From positions 1 through 19,652 of the forward strand of contig JAITCT010000110.1 of the NCBI GenBank assembly GCA_031282925.1: a stretch of 19,652 nucleotides of DNA, given 5' to 3'. The notes under the pieces were generated by a model, which saw only the letters and a list, made by a program, of their open reading frames with translations, ran no database searches and was not told where the DNA came from. The stretch comes from Dysgonamonadaceae bacterium. GTDB lineage: Bacteria; Bacteroidota; Bacteroidia; Bacteroidales; Azobacteroidaceae. This document shows, in pieces, positions 14,998 to 19,652 of this stretch. Within the stretch, counting starts at the first letter, position 1. Each line of letters opens with the position of its first letter. The translations under genes were made by a program, and so were the position numbers.

Positions 14998-17040
14998 ATG
15001 AATAAACTTCTTGAATCGGAGCATTTTAAAAATGAAAATGCGGCCGAAGAAATTAAAATCCCTGCCGTTTCGGAAGAAAATGCGGAAGAACTTGTTGTCG
15101 TCCATACAGGCGCCGGCGAAAGTGTTAATGAAGAATTGCCGGTTGAACCGGCTATCGAAAATCCGGTTGAACAAGGCCTTGCGGGTGAAGATACTGCGGA
15201 AATTTCCGCCCCGCCGGAAACTTTGCATGAGGAAGAAACAATCCCCGGCAAAATGGAGGGTGAGTTGGTTGCCGAGCCGGAAGGTGTGGAAACAAACGAA
15301 CCTGCTGTTGACCTTCAAGAAATTGAAAAATTAAACAAGGCTCAACTGATTGAGCAACTTGCGGAAGTTATTCAACAAGACGTTTCTGACGTAGTCAAAA
15401 GCAAAGTAGAAGCATTGAAACAAGCTTTCTACAAGTTGAAACAAGCTGAAACGGGCGAAATGCAGAGAGCCTTTGCCTCCGGAGACGGATCAGCAAAAGA
15501 CTTTGACGTTGCGGCAGTTGACGCCGCCGAAGAAAAATTCAAAGAACTGATGGCCGTATTCCGCGAGAAAAAAGCGGTTGTCGCGGCTAAAGCCGAAAAA
15601 ATAAAGGAAGAGAATCTGCTCCGGAAAAAAGCAATCATCGAAAAATTGAAAGAACTGATTGAGAGTAACGATGATTTTTATAAAGTTTACAACGAATTTC
15701 GTAAACTTCAACAGCAGTGGAAAGAAATCAAACAAATTCCGCAAGTGGCGGTAAACGATCTTTGGAAAGATTATCAACATTACAGCGAAAAATTCTATGA
15801 TTTGTTGAAAATCAACAATGAAATGCGGGATTATGATTTCAAGAAAAATCTGGAACTGAAACAGGGAATTATTGAGTCCGTTGAAAAATTGGATAACGAA
15901 AAAGATATTATTTCCGCTTTCTATCAACTGCAAAAATTTCATCAGGAATGGCGGGAAATCGGCCCTGTTGCCAAGGAATTGCGGGAAGAAATCTGGTCGC
16001 GTTTTAGAGAGGCTTCCTCTGTAGTCAATAAAAAGCATCAGGAACATTTCGAATCTGTGCGGGCACTCGAACAACGAAACCTGGAAGAAAAAACCGCGAT
16101 TTGCGAAGAAATGGAAGCCATTGATTATTCTAAACTTAAAACGTTTAAAGAATGGGATGACCAAAACAAGCGGGTTCTCGAATTGCAGGAAAAATGGAAA
16201 ATCATCGGTTTCGCCCCGAAGAAAAACAATGTAAAAATATTCGAACGGTTCAGAAAATCCTGTGACGTCTTTTTCCACAACAAAAGCATTTTTTATAAGG
16301 AAACTAAAGAAATGATGGATGTGAACCTGGAAAAGAGAAAAATGCTTTGCGAACAGGCCGAAACCTTGAAAGACAGCCAGGATTGGAAAGAAACTTCCGA
16401 TAAACTGATTGCTTTGCAGAAAGAATGGAAGATCACCGGTCCGGTTTCAAAAAAATTTTCCGAACCCATGTGGAAACGATTTATCGGCGCATGTGATTAT
16501 TTCTTTGAACAAAAAAATATTTATTTTTCGTCCCAAAAATCGGAAGAAGTTGAAAACCTGAAAAAGAAAAAGGAAATTATCAAAAAACTTAACGAAATTG
16601 ATGTCGAATTGCCAGTTAATGAGGCGGTTTCACAAATTCGCAGGTTGATGGCCGAGTGGAATACGGTCGGTTTTGTGCCTTTCCGTGAAAAAGATAAAAT
16701 TTACAGCGATTATCGTATGGCGGTAGATGCACATTTTGATCGCCTGAAAATAGACGAATCGGAAAGACGTTTGCAATCTTTCAAATCCAACTTGAGCGAA
16801 CTTTCTTCAGGCGAAAAATCGAAAAATAAACTTTTGAGCGAACGCGAAAAACTGATGCATACTTACGAAAGACTTAAAAGTGATATTCAAACTTACGAAA
16901 ATAATATCGGCTTTTTGTCTGTTTCATCGAAAGGCGGCAACAGCCTGGTAAAAGAAATGAACCGGAAAATAGACAGTCTGAAAGAGGAATTGAACCTCAT
17001 TATCAAGAAAATAGATATTATTGACGAAAATTTCGCGTAA
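14998..17040 (+). CDS. DUF349 repeat coiled-coil protein
   Basis: The protein has 680 residues from the ATG at 14998 (MNKLLESEHF). An in-frame TTG at 14953 would add 15 residues that look like non-coding leader. The first hundred or so residues are acidic, rich in Glu, Ala, Val and Pro, and probably disordered. The rest is a long helical region with five DUF349 units, each marked by a conserved Trp: QQQWKEIKQIP, HQEWREIGPV, QEKWKIIGFAPKK, QKEWKITGPVSKK and MAEWNTVGFVP. A final coiled coil (about 590-680) ends the chain. There is no signal peptide or membrane segment, so it is cytoplasmic. The molecular function of DUF349 proteins is not established. The gene lies 65 bp before pfk, same strand, separated by a hairpin. 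Confidence 0.88.
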   Translation: MNKLLESEHFKNENAAEEIKIPAVSEENAEELVVVHTGAGESVNEELPVEPAIENPVEQGLAGEDTAEISAPPETLHEEETIPGKMEGELVAEPEGVETNEPAVDLQEIEKLNKAQLIEQLAEVIQQDVSDVVKSKVEALKQAFYKLKQAETGEMQRAFASGDGSAKDFDVAAVDAAEEKFKELMAVFREKKAVVAAKAEKIKEENLLRKKAIIEKLKELIESNDDFYKVYNEFRKLQQQWKEIKQIPQVAVNDLWKDYQHYSEKFYDLLKINNEMRDYDFKKNLELKQGIIESVEKLDNEKDIISAFYQLQKFHQEWREIGPVAKELREEIWSRFREASSVVNKKHQEHFESVRALEQRNLEEKTAICEEMEAIDYSKLKTFKEWDDQNKRVLELQEKWKIIGFAPKKNNVKIFERFRKSCDVFFHNKSIFYKETKEMMDVNLEKRKMLCEQAETLKDSQDWKETSDKLIALQKEWKITGPVSKKFSEPMWKRFIGACDYFFEQKNIYFSSQKSEEVENLKKKKEIIKKLNEIDVELPVNEAVSQIRRLMAEWNTVGFVPFREKDKIYSDYRMAVDAHFDRLKIDESERRLQSFKSNLSELSSGEKSKNKLLSEREKLMHTYERLKSDIQTYENNIGFLSVSSKGGNSLVKEMNRKIDSLKEELNLIIKKIDIIDENFA

Positions 17041-17042
17041 AC

Positions 17043-17083
17043 GTATGCGCAGTGGCAAGGCATGTCTTGCCCTTGCGCCATAC
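17043..17083. repeat. Long hairpin between the DUF349 gene and pfk
   Basis: The arms GTATGCGCAGTGGCAAG (17043-17059) and CTTGCCCTTGCGCCATAC (17066-17083) pair over about 17 bp, with one bulge and up to two mismatches, around the 6-base loop GCATGT. It starts two bases after the stop codon. No T-run follows, so it is a poor intrinsic terminator. It could stabilise the 3' end of the upstream message or be a dispersed palindromic repeat. Confidence 0.7.
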
Positions 17084-17105
17084 ATCATAATTAATCCGTA
17101 AAATA

Positions 17106-18122
17106 ATGAAATTAGGGATTTTATCATCCGGAGGAGATTGTCCGGGGATAAATGCAACGATTCGGGGGGTTGGTAAAACAGCCCTCAACCATTTTGGAAT
17201 GGAGGTAGTAGGCATTCGTTATGGGTTTCAAGGCTTGCTCAACCGGGATTATATGCCTTTGGGAGATAAGGAATTATCAGGATTGTTGAATTTGGGCGGG
17301 ACGATTTTGGGAACTTCGCGGGAAAAGCCTTTCAGGCAAATGCTGGAAAGCGGCGACAGCGGGAAACTTCAGGCTGTGGTCGGAAATTACAGGGACTTAG
17401 GGCTTGATTGCCTGGTTTGTATCGGAGGAAACGGTACGCAAAAAACCGCTTATCAGGTGTTCAAACTCGGGCTGAATGTGATTGGGATACCTAAAACCAT
17501 TGACAACGATGTATTCGGAACCGATTTTACTTTCGGTTTTAACTCGGCGGTGCATATCGCAACGGAAGCCATTGACCGCTTACATTCCACGGCTTCTTCC
17601 CACAACCGCGTGATGGTCATTGAGTTGATGGGGCATAGAGCCGGTTGGATTACACTTTATGCGGGCATGGCGGGCGGCGCTGACGTGATCCTTTTGCCGG
17701 AATTGGGCTGCGATGTTGATAAAGTGAATGAAACTATTCTGAAACGGGCGAAAAAAGGAAAATCCTATTCGATTGTAGCAGTCGGCGAAGGATTGAAGTT
17801 GAATGGAACAGAAGGAAATCCGGCGTCCCGGCTTTCGAAATTAATCTGCAAAGGAACGGAAATCGAAACCCGTGAAATTATTTTGGGGCATGTGCAAAGA
17901 GGCGGGAATCCTTCGGCGCACGACCGCAATCTGGCTACCCGTTTGGGCGGCTATGCCACCGAAATGATTTCCAAACATCAATTCGGCAGAATGGTTGCAG
18001 TCGTTGGCAGCCAGATTACTTCTTTACCTTTGGAGGAGGTTGCCGGAAAAACAAAATTAGTTACTCCCGACAACGACTTGATTTTGCAGGGAAAAAGACT
18101 GGGCGTTTTCTTTGGAATATAG
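17106..18122 (+). CDS. pfkA: 6-phosphofructokinase, group-III (mixed-substrate) type
   Basis: The protein has 338 residues and should phosphorylate fructose 6-phosphate to fructose 1,6-bisphosphate in glycolysis. Family motifs are intact: GGDCPGIN (9-16) and GGTILGTSR (64-72) in the phosphate-donor site, PKTIDND (129-135) with the catalytic Asp133, MGHRAG (175-180) and GHVQRGGNPSAHDR (261-274) for the sugar phosphate. The donor-selecting site reads IGGNGTQ (106-112). Gly110 matches E. coli Gly104 and favours ATP over pyrophosphate. Lys130 matches position 124, where classical ATP enzymes have Gly and PPi or group-III enzymes have Lys. Asn109 replaces the Mg-binding Asp103 of E. coli. ATP is therefore the likely donor, but this should be tested. 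The start at 17106 gives the canonical MKLGILSSGGD opening. Confidence 0.92.
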   Translation: MKLGILSSGGDCPGINATIRGVGKTALNHFGMEVVGIRYGFQGLLNRDYMPLGDKELSGLLNLGGTILGTSREKPFRQMLESGDSGKLQAVVGNYRDLGLDCLVCIGGNGTQKTAYQVFKLGLNVIGIPKTIDNDVFGTDFTFGFNSAVHIATEAIDRLHSTASSHNRVMVIELMGHRAGWITLYAGMAGGADVILLPELGCDVDKVNETILKRAKKGKSYSIVAVGEGLKLNGTEGNPASRLSKLICKGTEIETREIILGHVQRGGNPSAHDRNLATRLGGYATEMISKHQFGRMVAVVGSQITSLPLEEVAGKTKLVTPDNDLILQGKRLGVFFGI

Positions 18123-18193
18123 CGCATGATGCTGCTTGACGCCTGCCGCCGGGTTTTATTATACTTCGCTGCACAATATAATGGGTGTGGCAC

Positions 18194-18262
18194 GCTGATA
18201 CTCCCGTTTCAGAGTGCCTGATACTCTCGCTTCAGGGTATGTGATATTCCCATATCTTCGTA
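18194..18262. repeat. Short 23-bp-period repeat with CTGA...TCAG symmetry
   Basis: TGATACTC-like units begin at 18196, 18219 and 18242, exactly 23 bp apart. The first two read CTGATACTCCCGTTTCAG and CTGATACTCTCGCTTCAG and are inversely symmetric (CTGA with TCAG). The third has decayed (GTGATATTCCCATATCTTCG) and contains CATATCTTCGTAC. The array lies between convergent genes. Nothing else is clear in 18123-18302 except a weak ATTATA/TATAAT inverted repeat at 18158-18182. Confidence 0.6.
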
Positions 18263-18302
18263 CACGAATCTGAAAAAACGGATGTCATGCGTTCATGTAC
18301 TG

Positions 18303-19244
18303 TTACTCACCGCCGGGTTTCATTGCCCTTATCAGTTGATTCGTGCGAATCAGTACGCCTTCGTATCCTAAATGATAATGAGTATCGAAAAACAGGGAAT
18401 CGGGATACGCGGATTCCTGCGGGGGAATGGCAAAACCCAGGTCTCGCTTTTCAAATTCGGAAAACAGGGGAATTAATCTTTCTTCTATCATCTTATAAGA
18501 GGTTTCGGCAAATGAGGGCGGAATAATAATAACCTGCACACCCCTGTTCCGCAAAGCTGCAACCGCATTTTCGTAATAGTCCAAAAAAGGCATGTTGATT
18601 GTTTTTAAATCGCCGGGAGAAACGTGTGAATAGTGTTGAGGCGGCAGGGTCCAATGCCTTACCAAATCGCCATGCGAATTAAAATCGGAAACTTTGCAGG
18701 ATTGACTGAATGCAATATCTTTGTTTTTTAGTCCCAGTAATGATAAAAGATAATCTCGAAAAAGATTCTTTGTGCCGAAGGTGAGCGCTTTTACCTGTTT
18801 CATATTAAAACCCTCATTTATAGACGGATCTATATAAAACAGGCTGGCAAGATCAGTGTTTCCATAAGCGTCATTCCCAAAAAAATGGTGATATTCGGCA
18901 GCAATCACCAAAATATCGCCCTCCGTAAGGTACTTTGAAGCATTATCCAGCATGAATTTAAGTCCTTGCCCGGCGCCTAAGCCCATATTAATAACAGGCA
19001 TATTCAAAGAATCCTGCAATATCTCACTGTTAAATCCAAATGCAACATTTGACCCTCCAAGTAAAATAATCGAAGGCGTTTTTTGATGATGCTTATCAAC
19101 AAGCATTTTCCTCTTTACAAAAAATTCCATGAAATAATCATCCCGTTTACTGTGAAGTGAGATGGTAATCAGTAATATAAAAAATAAAACGGCACAGCCG
19201 AACAAAAAGCCAAGCAATATCAATTTTTTGAAGAAATGTTTCAT
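18303..19244 (-). CDS. SGNH/DltD-like membrane-anchored protein, partner of an MBOAT acyltransferase
   Basis: The protein has 313 residues. An N-terminal membrane segment (about 8-30) anchors a domain outside the cytoplasm. It carries SGNH-type features: LLGGSNVAFGFNSE with Ser65 as likely nucleophile, INMGLGAGQG (85-94) with a block II glycine, and FFDTHYHLGYEG (285-296) with Asp287 and His291 as likely remaining catalytic residues. Proteins of this kind (AlgJ, AlgX, DltD and PatB relatives) accept an acyl group exported by an MBOAT partner and pass it to a glycan. The gene starts 12 bp after the MBOAT stop, so the two form an operon. The start at 19244 is the first ATG after that stop and opens the membrane segment; there is no strong ribosome-binding site. 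The target polysaccharide is unknown. Confidence 0.78.
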   Translation of the reverse strand: MKHFFKKLILLGFLFGCAVLFFILLITISLHSKRDDYFMEFFVKRKMLVDKHHQKTPSIILLGGSNVAFGFNSEILQDSLNMPVINMGLGAGQGLKFMLDNASKYLTEGDILVIAAEYHHFFGNDAYGNTDLASLFYIDPSINEGFNMKQVKALTFGTKNLFRDYLLSLLGLKNKDIAFSQSCKVSDFNSHGDLVRHWTLPPQHYSHVSPGDLKTINMPFLDYYENAVAALRNRGVQVIIIPPSFAETSYKMIEERLIPLFSEFEKRDLGFAIPPQESAYPDSLFFDTHYHLGYEGVLIRTNQLIRAMKPGGE

Positions 19245-19256
19245 TGGACAGGAATA

Positions 19257-19652
19257 TTAGAATTGAAAATAGACAAAAGCAGCCGGTTCGGTAGCTTTGA
19301 ATAGAAAAAGCACAAGCAACAGGGCAATGTAAATAATATATCGCACAGATTGACTTTGAATATTAATATGTAAACCGTGTGCCTTTTCCCGATGGAGCCA
19401 CTCCGCAACAAAAAGAATGACGATGAAAAAGAGAGTAGTTCCGGCCAACTCCCTTGTAATCCCGATTCCAGGCATTACCGGAACAGTAAACAGCGATTTG
19501 CTGCACATCCTTTTCAGATAACCGGCGGCCTGGCCGATGTTTTCCGCACGAAACACAATCCACCCGATAAGCACCAGCCCGAAAGTAACCGTCATTTGCA
19601 GCATCTCTTTGAGACTTGGGAATAAACGCCCTTCCGCTACCGTATCCCTGTA
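19257..19652 (-). CDS. MBOAT family O-acyltransferase (3' end only)
   Basis: This is the C-terminal 131 residues of a membrane-bound O-acyltransferase of the AlgI/DltB/PatA type. The frame is open to the window edge: YRDTVAEGRLFPSLKE precedes the internal Met at 19604, so that Met is not the start. The segment TFGLVLIGWIVFRAENI is the typical late membrane helix of this family. Two more hydrophobic helices follow (LAGTTLFFIVILFVAEWL and YIIYIALLLVLFLF). The catalytic His region of MBOAT proteins lies upstream, outside the window. The enzyme should move acyl groups across the inner membrane for use by the SGNH protein encoded 12 bp downstream. Confidence 0.88.
   Translation of the reverse strand, partial: YRDTVAEGRLFPSLKEMLQMTVTFGLVLIGWIVFRAENIGQAAGYLKRMCSKSLFTVPVMPGIGITRELAGTTLFFIVILFVAEWLHREKAHGLHINIQSQSVRYIIYIALLLVLFLFKATEPAAFVYFQF

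Noticed and set aside
15490..16278. Minus-strand 262-residue frame inside the DUF349 gene
   Set aside because: It is the mirror of a Lys/Glu-rich coding strand, giving a Phe-rich product with no known features.

Overview
The window looks like a chromosomal segment of a member of the Bacteroidota, most likely Bacteroidales. The evidence is a full-length SprA (the outer-membrane translocon of the type IX secretion system, T9SS), a secreted protein with a C-terminal T9SS sorting domain, the ruvA-sprA gene pair typical of this phylum, a DUF349 protein, a group-III type phosphofructokinase, weak or absent Shine-Dalgarno sites, and a few TAnnTTTG-like -7 promoter boxes. I cannot name a genus.

Layout. 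(1) 1-3450, plus strand: the 3' part of a large modular protein gene, cut by the window edge, with alternating A and B modules (A-B-A-B-A). It is followed by a smaller gene encoding one A module between a signal peptide and a T9SS sorting tail. (2) 3451-4113, between convergent genes: no credible gene, but a dispersed hairpin, a striking array of 17 GCCGGC-type palindromes spaced 21 bp apart, and a further GC-rich hairpin. (3) 4114-12242, minus strand: ruvA followed by sprA, overlapping by one base. (4) 12243-13517, between divergent genes: a repeat nest of about 1.3 kb. It holds a large imperfect inverted repeat, a MITE-like element of about 420 bp with ~31-bp terminal inverted repeats and a 9-bp target-site duplication, several short hairpins, a second copy of the dispersed hairpin, and a small array of GACGTGTC palindromes spaced 22 bp apart. 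(5) 13518-18122, plus strand: a GT4-type glycosyltransferase, a DUF349 coiled-coil protein and a 6-phosphofructokinase. (6) 18123-18302, convergent gap: a short 23-bp-period repeat. (7) 18303-19652, minus strand: an SGNH/DltD-like protein preceded by the 3' end of an MBOAT acyltransferase gene, an operon type used to acylate exported polysaccharides.

Functional links. The single-module protein at 2443-3450 is a predicted cargo of the machine whose translocon, SprA, is encoded next to it. The glycosyltransferase and the MBOAT/SGNH pair fit cell-surface glycan synthesis and modification. RuvA, DUF349 and PFK are housekeeping genes.

The least ordinary content is intergenic. Three separate gaps carry short palindrome-bearing arrays with periods of 21, 22 and 23 bp, close to two helical turns. 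Each lies near a copy of the same motif (C[GA]TATCTTCGT[GA]C, fairly weak at the third locus). Whether this is a composite selfish repeat family, a protein-binding array or chance cannot be decided from one window.
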